Part shown: piece by piece, positions 33,902-42,542 of the stretch
How the letters are laid out: every line of letters begins with the position of its first letter
How positions within the stretch are numbered: position 1 is the stretch's first letter
DNA from: an uncultured Flavobacteriaceae bacterium
GTDB lineage: Bacteria > Bacteroidota > Bacteroidia > Flavobacteriales > Flavobacteriaceae
Direction: 5' to 3'
DNA: 64,000 nt
NCBI GenBank assembly: GCA_943789365.1
Contig: CALSTV010000001.1
Coordinates: forward strand, 3,371,343-3,435,342
Position numbers and translations under genes: made by a program
Notes under the pieces: generated by a model
The model's database searches: none
Seen by the model: the letters and a program-made list of their open reading frames with translations, nothing else
What the model was told of the DNA's origin: nothing

Positions 33902-35659
33902 CTATATAGACTGAATGTTTGTTTTGAGGCGCTCAATAGCAAGTTTGTTTTTGTTGCTTTCGAATACCTCTAGATAATATTGAATTCCTTCCATCAGATT
34001 TTTATGGAATTTATTCAGGTATTTTTCTTGTTTCTTGTCTGGTGAATTTACGAAAATTGCTAGTTTATCATTGAAATAGTTTACATACATTTCCAATTCT
34101 TTTACGAACATATGTGGGCGAACAGTACTTCCTAAAACATCTGTTTTTCCGTAAATATGCTGGACCATGGATTTTAATGATAACTTTTTGTCAAAATAAG
34201 CTAGGTTAGGACCAGGGCATACCAAAACACCTTGTTGCACCTCTTTAGCCTCGTTTTTAGTTTCTATAAGTCCTGCGTTAGCAAGTCCAATACAGAGACA
34301 TGATTTTTCGGTAATCTTGTCAAACTTTGCTCGGTAAGACTCAGGAGATAGGTTTTCAGATTTTAAATTGTCTATTTCGAGCTGTTGGAACTTTTGTGAA
34401 GCCGTACACACAGATTTTTCAGTATATTTTTTGTTTGAAGCCAAAAATTTCTTCGGACAAGAGCTACCAATTTTATCTTGTTTTAAACGCTCCGTTTTGT
34501 ACTGTTCATTCGTGGAATTGCGTACACTGTTAAATGGAACACCAAGAGGTGAAATGTTACTAAGGTATAGGTCTTTTTCTTTCGCTTTCTCAAGAATAGT
34601 TCTAGTTTCAGTATCTACAGTTGTGGCTTCAGGAACTAATAAGAAAGGAGAGCCCCACCCTATGGAGTCAACTTTGTATTTATCTAGTAGAAACTGATGT
34701 TCATCTGCAGTTCCAACCCCACCTTGAACCGTAATGTCTAATGACAATGGAGTAGAGGGTATATATTTCCCTTTTGCTTCCAAAGCTTTCGTGTAGGTTT
34801 CAAAAGTTTTTGTGATTAAATCTTCTTTGTTTTCTTTAAAAGTATCTAAAATAGGGCCTAATAAGAGTCCTTCCGTAGCAAAGGCGTGTCCGCCACAGTT
34901 CAATCCAGATTCGATTCTGTATTCAGAAACCCAAAGTCCCTTTTTTGCAAAGAATTGACCTTGAATCATTGCGGATCTATAATCACTTACCTTAAGAATT
35001 ATTTTTTTGCTGAGTATGTCTTGTTTCGTAGGATAAAAATCTTCAAAGTTTTCGAAATAGCTGTACAGTCTTGGGTTCATGCCTGCAGATAATACAATGG
35101 AAGATTGTAATGTACTCTCTGCAAAACCTTTTAATGCGGTATGAGCATCATTATACATAGCCGGAAGTTGCTCGTTGTTTTGATACCTTTCGTTGTCTAG
35201 CTTTGTCATGATGTTAACATCGATGTTGCCCGGACTTAAATTGTCTTGAATCCATTTTTGAAGGACTTCTTTTGAACTATTTTTTTCAATCAAGTTTAGA
35301 AGATTGTTCTTGAGTTCAGAAAACTCTGGAAGGAGTTCTAAAAAGTTTTCAAGCACCTCTTTTTTTTCAGATAAAGACAGTTTGAATTCTTTGAATTTTT
35401 GTTTGACAATAGTGTCAACATTATTTAGGTATGAGGTAATTCTTTTGGCTCTTGCGTCAATATCCTTGTTGCCATAGGTCTGAAAAGGTAAGTTGTATTC
35501 CTTGCTGTAAAAAGCATTCATTTTTTCAATAAGAATATCATCGACAATAGAGACCACTGAGGAAATGCCATATTGAGCTACTTTGATTGGGCTGTCTACG
35601 GTAAATGCCAATCCCATAACGGGTATATGGAAAGAGTGAATAGGTTTTTTCTTTTGCAT
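33902..35659 (-). CDS. Putative TIM-barrel flavoenzyme-like protein with a four-cysteine C-terminal segment, function unknown
   Basis: A 585-residue cytoplasmic protein. The N-terminal part begins HIPVMGLAFTVDSPIKVAQYGISSVVSIVDD and the middle contains SGLNCGGHAFATEG, LDITVQGGVGTADEHQFLL and VDSIGWGSPFLLVPE. These recall the GGH and GGIGT/phosphate loops of nitronate-monooxygenase-type FMN barrels, though the match is loose and an extra helical region (residues about 60-170) is inserted. Cys401, Cys418, Cys454 and Cys456 (CX16CX35CXC) could bind a metal or Fe-S cluster. The start at 35659 (MQKKKPIHSF) was preferred to an upstream TTG. It appears to be a conserved Bacteroidota protein; I do not know its role. 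Confidence 0.6.
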   Translation of the reverse strand: MQKKKPIHSFHIPVMGLAFTVDSPIKVAQYGISSVVSIVDDILIEKMNAFYSKEYNLPFQTYGNKDIDARAKRITSYLNNVDTIVKQKFKEFKLSLSEKKEVLENFLELLPEFSELKNNLLNLIEKNSSKEVLQKWIQDNLSPGNIDVNIMTKLDNERYQNNEQLPAMYNDAHTALKGFAESTLQSSIVLSAGMNPRLYSYFENFEDFYPTKQDILSKKIILKVSDYRSAMIQGQFFAKKGLWVSEYRIESGLNCGGHAFATEGLLLGPILDTFKENKEDLITKTFETYTKALEAKGKYIPSTPLSLDITVQGGVGTADEHQFLLDKYKVDSIGWGSPFLLVPEATTVDTETRTILEKAKEKDLYLSNISPLGVPFNSVRNSTNEQYKTERLKQDKIGSSCPKKFLASNKKYTEKSVCTASQKFQQLEIDNLKSENLSPESYRAKFDKITEKSCLCIGLANAGLIETKNEAKEVQQGVLVCPGPNLAYFDKKLSLKSMVQHIYGKTDVLGSTVRPHMFVKELEMYVNYFNDKLAIFVNSPDKKQEKYLNKFHKNLMEGIQYYLEVFESNKNKLAIERLKTNIQSI

Positions 35660-35781
35660 TAGGTTTGTCTTAAAAATTGGATACAAAGTACTCTTAATTC
35701 CTATTTTAAAACTATGACAATTATCATAAAGCCAAGTGCTGGAAAAGCTAGTTTCCTATTCGGTTTAGAAAAATGATTATC

Positions 35782-35822
35782 AAAAAAAAACTGCCGAAAG
35801 ATCAAAGTCCTCCGGCAGTTAG
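35782..35822 (-). terminator. Terminator of dapD
   Basis: AACTGCCGGA and TCCGGCAGTT-type arms (35789-35797 and 35811-35820) form a stem with a T-run on the minus strand, just after the dapD stop. Confidence 0.85.
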
Positions 35823-35846
35823 TTCGTTATGAAATTAGCAGTGTGT

Positions 35847-37013
35847 TTAATCGTTTTTTACGTGTAAACTTGCGTTCAGCTCAATTGTTTTTGGGTTGGG
35901 TCTACATGTCAAATGACCATTTGTACTGTCTAGTAAGAATAACAATTTATCTTTGCCATTAAGTTCGGCACCTTTAACGATGTTTTCACCTTCAGAAACG
36001 CTGTTCCCATTAATGTCAATTGGATTTTTGTCTTCGTCATACAACCATACTTTTGCAGCAGCAGTAACATAAACGCCAGCAGCAATTGTACAACCGAAAC
36101 CAAGTGAAATTCCTGTTCCTGAATTTGCACCTAGTAGACACTTATCTCCAATTGAAATTACATTTTTATTTCCGCCAGATAAAGTTCCCATAATTGAAAC
36201 TCCACCACCTAAATCAGAATCGTGTCCAACAACAACCCCTGCAGAGACACGTCCTTCAATCATAGCATTCCCTAAGGTTCCTGCGTTGAAATTGATGTAA
36301 CCAGCAGGCATAACCGTGGTTCCTTCAGCTGCATGGGCACCCAATCTTACTTGCGAAGCAGAAGCTATACGAACTCCGTTTGGTACGTGATAGTCTACCA
36401 TATAAGGGAATTTATCGACATGAGTCACATTCAAAGTTTTTCCTTTAAAAGTCGCTTTGATACGTTCTTCACTCAAATCTTCAGGAAGAATAGGACCTTG
36501 GTTTGTCCAGGCAATATTGTTTAGTTTTCCAAACACGCCTTCTAAGCTCAATCCATGTGGCTTCACATGTAATTGCGACAAGCATTGCAATTTAAAATAG
36601 CCTTCTACAGCGTTTTCAACAGCTACATCTTTGTCGAATAAGAAAAATGCAACTACATCAATTTCTTGGTAAGCTTGAGGCTGATTATAATTGTCGAGCA
36701 ATTGTTTGATAACAACAATATTTGGGTGCTTTTCAACTTCGTTATGGAAAGCCGCAAAATTCGCATAGGCCGTTTCTAATTGTTCCTTGCTCACACTTGT
36801 AAAACCATTCGAATTCGATGTGTAACCTGTTACATCTTGTAACAACGCAGCAGTTCCAAAAGCGGTGTCCCAGTTAATTAACGGGTAGTTCACATCTAGG
36901 GTTTTAGTTCCTTTAGCTCTTCTAATTCCCAATCCAAAAGCCAACGGCTTTGCGTAAGAAGTTTGTGAAGTTATGTTTTGTACGTACTCTTTAAAGTCTT
37001 GTATGCTATTCAT
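35847..37013 (-). CDS. dapD: Tetrahydrodipicolinate N-succinyltransferase, long class
   Basis: A 388-residue protein whose C-terminal half is a left-handed beta-helix acyltransferase. Diagnostic blocks are VRLGAHAAEGTTVMPAGYINFNAGTLGNAMIEGRVSAGVVVG, GGGVSIMGTLSGG and ISIGDKCLLGANSGTGISLG. It succinylates tetrahydrodipicolinate in the DAP pathway to lysine and peptidoglycan. The extended N-terminal domain places it with the longer Pseudomonas/actinobacterial-type DapD rather than the ~270-residue E. coli form. The start at 37013 (MNSIQDFKEY) follows a perfect -7 box TATATTTG (37043-37036, minus strand); the longer frame overlaps that box. Monocistronic, with its own terminator. Confidence 0.88.
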   Translation of the reverse strand: MNSIQDFKEYVQNITSQTSYAKPLAFGLGIRRAKGTKTLDVNYPLINWDTAFGTAALLQDVTGYTSNSNGFTSVSKEQLETAYANFAAFHNEVEKHPNIVVIKQLLDNYNQPQAYQEIDVVAFFLFDKDVAVENAVEGYFKLQCLSQLHVKPHGLSLEGVFGKLNNIAWTNQGPILPEDLSEERIKATFKGKTLNVTHVDKFPYMVDYHVPNGVRIASASQVRLGAHAAEGTTVMPAGYINFNAGTLGNAMIEGRVSAGVVVGHDSDLGGGVSIMGTLSGGNKNVISIGDKCLLGANSGTGISLGFGCTIAAGVYVTAAAKVWLYDEDKNPIDINGNSVSEGENIVKGAELNGKDKLLFLLDSTNGHLTCRPNPKTIELNASLHVKND

Positions 37014-37139
37014 TTTAAATCTGTTTAATATCGACGCAAATATAAGTAAAGTTGTCAAATCCAATGAAGGGATTCAAACTAAATTTTAGTTGTTGGAGCG
37101 CAGAAATAATTAGCTTGTTGTATTCTTAAATATTAAGTG

Positions 37140-37631
37140 TTATTTTTTTCTTCTCAGCGATCTAAAATACATTTCACGTTCTTCGAAGTTGCTTTCAGGA
37201 ACTTCCAATAGCACCTCTTTAAATAGTGACATAAATGAGTCCGTGTGAATCATTACTTTATTCGTTCTTAAATTAAAAGAAACAAACCCAAACCAGGCAA
37301 TCGATTTTAAGATGGTTTTGTCTGCATTCCACATTCTCATTTCTACTTGAAGGTGTTTTGGTGAATATCGAATAAGTTGCGATTCAATGACAACCGTTTC
37401 CATAGTAAAAACAGGAACTAAATAAGCTACTTGATTGTTGGAAACAACCCAGCCTAAACCTTCATTTTTTACGATTTTAAACAAATCGATATTGTAATTC
37501 TCTAACAGTTGATCTTCACGGGCATTGATAAAATAATCTACGTAGCGTCCGTTGTTTAAATGATTGAAAGGATCACAATCTTGAAATCTAATTTTTTTAC
37601 TACTTTCAATAATTTTGGGAAGTGTAGCCAT
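37140..37631 (-). CDS. Hotdog-fold acyl-CoA thioesterase
   Basis: A 163-residue 4HBT-type protein. KKIRFQDCDPFNHLNNGRYVDYFINARED has the catalytic Asp and the hotdog helix, followed by VVIESQLIRYSPKHLQVEMRMWNADKTILKSIAWFGFVSFNLRT. It likely hydrolyses an acyl-CoA in the cytoplasm; the acyl chain is unknown. It lies 18 bp downstream of miaA in the same direction and may be co-transcribed. Confidence 0.82.
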   Translation of the reverse strand: MATLPKIIESSKKIRFQDCDPFNHLNNGRYVDYFINAREDQLLENYNIDLFKIVKNEGLGWVVSNNQVAYLVPVFTMETVVIESQLIRYSPKHLQVEMRMWNADKTILKSIAWFGFVSFNLRTNKVMIHTDSFMSLFKEVLLEVPESNFEEREMYFRSLRRKK

Positions 37632-37649
37632 ATCTAAATAAGTGTTGTT

Positions 37650-38561
37650 TTAAGATCGATTTGAAATTTGTTTTTCTATCGATTGTATGATTGTTTCAAC
37701 TTTTGTTAAATAGTCGAACCAAATTGTTTCCTTGTCCTTTTGAAACCATGTCAGTTGTCGTTTCGCAAATCTTCGTGTGTTTTTTTTAATTTCTTCAATG
37801 GCAAAATCTAAAGAGATTGCACCGTCGAAATAAGAAAAAAGCTCCCTGTAGCCAACAGTTTGAAGAGCGTTTAATGCTTTGTGAGGGTAAACCATTTCAG
37901 CTTCTTCAAGCAGGCCGTCTTCCATCATGATGTCTACGCGTTGGTTGATTCTATCGTAAATAATTTGTCTTTCGGCATTCAGACCGATTTTGATTGTGTT
38001 GAAATTTCGAGGCGTCTTAGGTTTGTTTTTATAGGAGGAATAGGTGTTTTCTGAACCAATACAAACTTCCAACGCTCTTATAACACGATGCGGATTGTCA
38101 AGAGCAATGCTGTTATAGGTTTCGACATCTAGTTTTTTGAGTTCTAACTGGAGGGTTTCCAATCCTTGCTCCTTCAATCTAAGGTTAAGTCTTTCTCGAA
38201 TTCTAGGTGGAATGTCAGGAAAATAGTCTAAGCCTTTTAAAACAGCATCTACATACAAGCCACTACCACCTACCAAGATGATAACATCATTTGTTTCGAA
38301 TAAGGTTTCAATTTCTTTTAAAGCATCGCGTTCGAACTGCCCAACATTGTAATCTTCAAAAATGGATCTGTTTTGAATAAAATAATGAGGTGCTTGAGCT
38401 TGTTCTTCCTCGGTAGGTACCGCTGTTCCAATTTTGGTCTCCTTATAGAATTGACGCGAATCACATGAAATAATTGGTGCGTTATAGTGCTTAGCTAGTT
38501 CAATACTTAACGATGTTTTTCCAATAGCTGTAGGTCCTACGATTGTGATAAGCTGTCTCAA
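37650..38561 (-). CDS. miaA: tRNA dimethylallyltransferase
   Basis: A 303-residue MiaA. The P-loop is at the N-terminus (IVGPTAIGKTSLSIELA), then ISCDSRQFYKETKIGTAVP, ILVGGSGLYVDAVLKGLDYFP, and DNPHRVIRALEV. The C-terminal part has VGYRELFSYFDGAISLDFAIEEIKKNTRRFAKRQLTWF. It adds a dimethylallyl group to A37 of tRNAs that read codons starting with U. Length and motifs are normal. A thioesterase follows at 18 bp. Confidence 0.96.
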   Translation of the reverse strand: MRQLITIVGPTAIGKTSLSIELAKHYNAPIISCDSRQFYKETKIGTAVPTEEEQAQAPHYFIQNRSIFEDYNVGQFERDALKEIETLFETNDVIILVGGSGLYVDAVLKGLDYFPDIPPRIRERLNLRLKEQGLETLQLELKKLDVETYNSIALDNPHRVIRALEVCIGSENTYSSYKNKPKTPRNFNTIKIGLNAERQIIYDRINQRVDIMMEDGLLEEAEMVYPHKALNALQTVGYRELFSYFDGAISLDFAIEEIKKNTRRFAKRQLTWFQKDKETIWFDYLTKVETIIQSIEKQISNRS

Positions 38562-38751
38562 AAGCGTGTTTTTAATTTTAAAATCAAAGGTATGAAGATT
38601 TGAGTTTTAAGGCGTGAATTTTAAGTTTTTATTTGAAGTAGAAGAGCAGTTCAAGAGTTAAGGAGGAACTAAACGTGTTGTAGTAGCTCATTTCCGCTAG
38701 AGGAGGACAGGGCTATTGCTCATTGTCTTCCCATTGTATATAAAATAGCAC

Positions 38752-38759
38752 TATCTTTG
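38752..38759 (+). promoter_or_regulatory. -7 box TATCTTTG immediately before the YkgJ-family gene
   Basis: A perfect TAnnTTTG match ends four bases before the ATG at 38764, so transcription likely begins at or next to the start codon. Confidence 0.6.
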
Positions 38760-38763
38760 TTTT

Positions 38764-39300
38764 ATGGAAATTGATAAAAGACTGCTAACATTAGCCAAAG
38801 ACGCTAAGGAAGTTGAAAAAGAAACGAGGAAATACTTTCAACGTTTAAAACGTAGGGTGCCAAAAACCTTGGATATAACCATGCGTGACTTGCATGAAGA
38901 GGAATTTGCAAAGACAGATTGTTTGAGTTGTGCCAATTGCTGTAAAACATCGAGTCCCATATTTACGGAAAAGGACATTCAACGTATTTCAAAGCATTTT
39001 AAGATGAAGGAAATACAATTTATGGATCAGTTTTTAGAACGTGATTCAGATGATTTTTATGTCTTGCAATCGGTTCCTTGTCATTTTCTAGATGAAGTAG
39101 ATAATTCTTGTACAATATATGACGTTAGGCCAAAAGCGTGCAGTGAATATCCACATACCAACAGAAAGAAATTTATTCAGATAACGGATTTGACTGTGAA
39201 AAATGCTGAAATTTGCCCTGCAACATTTTCAATAATTGAAAAGTTGAAGAAAGCAATTCCGCTCGGAGGAAAGTCTAGCAAGGAAACAAAATTTAAATAA
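38764..39300 (+). CDS. YkgJ-family cysteine-cluster protein
   Basis: A 178-residue cytoplasmic protein with the zinc/iron-chelating cluster domain (PF03692-type). The N-terminal ligand motif is DCLSCANCCKTSSPIFTEKDI (CxxCxxCC). Later cysteines occur in SVPCHFLDEVDNSCTIYDVRPKACSEYP and NAEICPATF. The spacing fits a bound metal or Fe-S cluster. The family is widespread but its biochemical role is not established. It has an extremely close -7 box. The next gene, of unknown function, follows 40 bp downstream. Confidence 0.88.
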   Translation: MEIDKRLLTLAKDAKEVEKETRKYFQRLKRRVPKTLDITMRDLHEEEFAKTDCLSCANCCKTSSPIFTEKDIQRISKHFKMKEIQFMDQFLERDSDDFYVLQSVPCHFLDEVDNSCTIYDVRPKACSEYPHTNRKKFIQITDLTVKNAEICPATFSIIEKLKKAIPLGGKSSKETKFK

Positions 39301-39340
39301 ACCTTGAAAAAGGAGGGAAGGTTTGTAAAATTTAGAGTCT

Positions 39341-39694
39341 ATGGAATTGATAAGAGCCACCAAATTTTTTGCCACTTTTTACGGAGATACTATTTCTGAA
39401 AAACAGTTTTTTGCTAAAAATTGTACGGCGACTATGGATGAAAAAGTGTGCCAAATTCGGATAGAATTAATACCTGGATTAGATTATGATGTATTTGAAT
39501 CTAATAAAGATGATTTCGATACATTTGAATTTCAGGATAAATTTCTTACCAACAAGTTTACGGATTTCTTAAAAGTAAACACACAACTTGAAAAATTTAC
39601 ATTAATACTAGTTGCTGAAAAATTAGAATACCAAGTGCGATTGCAAAGAATTAAGCTAAGGAATGAGTCAGTTGTAACTTACACCTATGGTTGA
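39341..39694 (+). CDS. Hypothetical protein, 117 residues
   Basis: A small protein with no signal peptide or membrane segment: MELIRATKFFATFYGDTISEKQFFAKNC at the start and LEKFTLILVAEKLEYQVRLQRIKLRNES near the end. I recognise no family. It lies 40 bp after the YkgJ-type gene in the same direction and has ordinary codon use, so it is probably a genuine second gene of that unit. Confidence 0.55.
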   Translation: MELIRATKFFATFYGDTISEKQFFAKNCTATMDEKVCQIRIELIPGLDYDVFESNKDDFDTFEFQDKFLTNKFTDFLKVNTQLEKFTLILVAEKLEYQVRLQRIKLRNESVVTYTYG

Positions 39695-39809
39695 GGTTTT
39701 ATTGTTTAAAACGCTTTGCGTTAATGATTTGTGTTTTTTAACACCTGTAGTGCTTTAATGATTTTTATAATGTGTTTTACAACAGTTTAAATCGAAAAAA
39801 TTTGGTGAT

Positions 39810-41051
39810 TTAGATGGCAATTCTTGCTCTAATTCCCCATATAAAAATAGAAGAACTGTTTGGATTTAAAGCAGGATTTATGAGATATTGAAGGTCTGGT
39901 GTAAAGACAATTCGTTTCGAAAGGTTTATTTTATAAAACAATTCTGCGGTGATTTGATCATCGAGTCCAGTACCAAAACTTGTCTCGTTTACTTCTCCCC
40001 AGCCAACAGCAAAGCCAATGGTGTTTTGATTTTTCGGTGTGGAATACCCTGTTCCAATTACTAAAGATTTTTGAAGCAGTGTACCACCGTCTTTTGCATA
40101 ACCACCCCTAATAAAAGGATGCAAATTATTGCCAAAGTGATGTGTAGCTGAAAACGCTACCCCCCATCCAGGAAGAGATGCTGTTACATCGCTACCATCA
40201 GAGTGCCAATAGGTGATATGTATGTTATCTTGAAAGAATCGATTACTCGATGTTACATAGCCCAATTCAATACTTTTAAAATAGTCATTATTACTAAAAA
40301 AAGTTTCAAAACTTTGAAAGGGCTTAGTAGGGTTAGCACCTGCATCACTAATACTTGCAATGGTATATATCTTATCCGATAAGTAGGCACCTACAGCGAG
40401 GCCAAGAGCGGCATCATTTGGAATGTATATTGATTGCGACCCGGTACTGAACTGAAAATTCATAAAACCTGTCCAGGGGCTCGCCAAAGCATATACATCA
40501 ACATAATCTGTAGCATCCAAAAGTCCAGCTACAAAAGATAGTTTACCGTCATACAGTCGCTGACGCCAATAAAAATTGGTCATTCGAAACTCGTCTTCAT
40601 TAAAAGCAGGTACTTGCATACCTACATATCCCATTTCAAAACCGAAATTTTTGGGCGTAATGTCAGTATATTTATGTCTGTGTTCAACTTTGTAGATAAA
40701 GGCACCGTTGTTTTTTTTACCTCTATTGACGAGTTCCCATGAACCATACAATCGTACCATACCTGCCCCGCTATTCGTTTCTCCAAGGCTTTCGTTAGCA
40801 GAGAAATACACAGAAGAGTAGTCAATACCGAAATCAAATCCCGATTTTTCCTTTAGTTTAGATTTAGCCGTAAAATAATTGTCTAAAAAACCCAATTCAA
40901 AAAAAGAGGCTTTGACTTCACGGTCTTCAGAAAGTTGATTGTCTACCTGGTTTGGACCCGCTAATTTATTTTTAGTGTCTGTATCTTTAGCGTTCTGGGA
41001 ATACAAAGTAAGGGTTGCTATAAAAAATAGAAAAGGTATTGTTTTTTTCAT
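39810..41051 (-). CDS. OprB-family carbohydrate-selective porin
   Basis: A 413-residue outer-membrane porin with a signal peptide (MKKTIPFLFFIATLTLYSQ). The barrel carries family features: FDFGIDYSSVYFSANESLG, FYWRQRLYDGKLSFVAGLLDATDYVDVYALASPW, GVAFSATHHFG and the C-terminal VFTPDLQYLINPALNP followed by RARIAI. Such porins let sugars or other small solutes cross the outer membrane; specificity cannot be read from sequence. Followed downstream by an unrelated plus-strand gene with a gap of 115 bp. Confidence 0.82.
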   Translation of the reverse strand: MKKTIPFLFFIATLTLYSQNAKDTDTKNKLAGPNQVDNQLSEDREVKASFFELGFLDNYFTAKSKLKEKSGFDFGIDYSSVYFSANESLGETNSGAGMVRLYGSWELVNRGKKNNGAFIYKVEHRHKYTDITPKNFGFEMGYVGMQVPAFNEDEFRMTNFYWRQRLYDGKLSFVAGLLDATDYVDVYALASPWTGFMNFQFSTGSQSIYIPNDAALGLAVGAYLSDKIYTIASISDAGANPTKPFQSFETFFSNNDYFKSIELGYVTSSNRFFQDNIHITYWHSDGSDVTASLPGWGVAFSATHHFGNNLHPFIRGGYAKDGGTLLQKSLVIGTGYSTPKNQNTIGFAVGWGEVNETSFGTGLDDQITAELFYKINLSKRIVFTPDLQYLINPALNPNSSSIFIWGIRARIAI

Positions 41052-41144
41052 AGGATTGGAATTAAAAGGATAGGGCTGTTCAGAATAAAAAAAGTAATCT
41101 CAGCAAAAAATGGCTAAGATTACTTTTAATAATATATAGTTTTC

Positions 41145-42482
41145 TTATTTCAATTCGTTTTTCCAAACTTGTCCATCTTTCATAACAAGTTTGAAGTTTT
41201 TATTATAATCCTCTATAAGTTTAATGTCTTTTAATGGGTTTCCATCAACAATAATTAGATCTGCGTAGGAACCTTTGGCAACCGTACCAATATTTCCATA
41301 TTTATAAGGATTCATACCACCTGACTAGCTCAATACATGTCCTGCATTTGAGGTAGCTGTTTTAAGAGCGTACACTGGGTCCCAGCCTAAAAGATCAACT
41401 AAGGCGGTAATATTTGTAGCTTGGGCACCCGTATAGGATGGGCCAAACATGTCTCCACCGGTAACAATAATCAAATCGTGCTTTTGAGCCCAACCAAACA
41501 TTTGTTTAGCACCCTTGTACACCCTAGAAGCTTTTGCTTTTTGATCTGCTGAGAAGAAGGTTATTTTTTCAGGGGCGGCAAACGCAACCAATGACATGAC
41601 AGCTTGAGCTGATAAGGCCACTTCTTCTTTCTTCATTCTTTTAATGGTCTTTTCTGAAACCAAAAAGTTATGTTCGATTACTTTTACTCCAGCATCGATA
41701 CAACGGTTTACAGAACGATCGTGATAGGCGTGAGCAAGTACATATGTTCCATAGTCATTTGCAATTCCAACTGCCGCTTTCATTTCTTCTAATGAATACT
41801 GAGTGGTGTGAATTGGGTCAAATTCAGAAGCGACACCCCCTCCGGCCATTATTTTTATTTGTGTAGCTCCTGCTCTAAGGTTCATTCTTGCCGCTTTTTG
41901 CACTTCTGCAACGCCATCTGCAATATAGCCGAAACCATGGTATTCTAATGGGTCAGTTGCTCCCATCTCGTCATTGAAAGAACCTGTGTCAGCATGACCG
42001 CCAGTTTGACTTAAAAATGCGCCTGATGGAAAGAGTCTTGGCCCAGGAATAAGTCCATTGTTAACAGCTTTAGCAATACCTAAAATATTTCCTCCAGCAT
42101 CTCTAGCAGTTGTAAAACCTTGGTCTAGATAGCCCATCATGTCTTTTCCTGTACGGGCACCCATTGCCATTTGGTCATAGCCATCTCTACCAACCAGCAT
42201 TCCTTCTTGAATAGCTAAATGAGCGTGCATATCAATCAATCCAGGGATTAATGTACCACCATTACCATCAATAATAATGGCATTTTCAGGGGCTGTAATT
42301 CCCGGTTTTACTTCGGTAATGATGTTGTCTTCAATCAAGACATCGGCTGCAACGACTGCTGCTGCTTTTCCATCCCAAACGTTTACATTGGTTATAAGTG
42401 TTGTCGATTTTTGCTGTGCCATTGTTCCTATTGAAAAAAGAACAGTAATTACATAAATAAAATGAGTTTTTAGAGTTTTCAT
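41145..42482 (-). pseudogene. Exported metal-dependent amidohydrolase with an in-frame amber codon
   Basis: The frame from 42482 gives 385 residues and stops at TAG (41327-41325). The same frame continues for 59 more codons (SGGMNPYKYGNIGTVAKGSYADLIIVDG... to QVWKNELK) and ends at TAA 41145-41147. The downstream part is the standard C-terminal beta-sandwich of imidazolonepropionase-like amidohydrolases. It has a signal peptide (ending TMAQ), metal ligands HAH (DMHAHLA), the lysine region TQIKIMAGGG, AHAYHD, EHNF and TGGDMFG. A TGG-to-TAG change at codon 386 is the simplest explanation. It may be a pseudogene, a sequencing error or a readthrough gene. Substrate unknown, plausibly a peptide or cyclic amide. 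Confidence 0.8.
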
Positions 42483-42542
42483 AGTATGGGAGGGGTTTTA
42501 AATCAATTTGTTTAAAATTAAAGATATGAAATTTTATGAATA

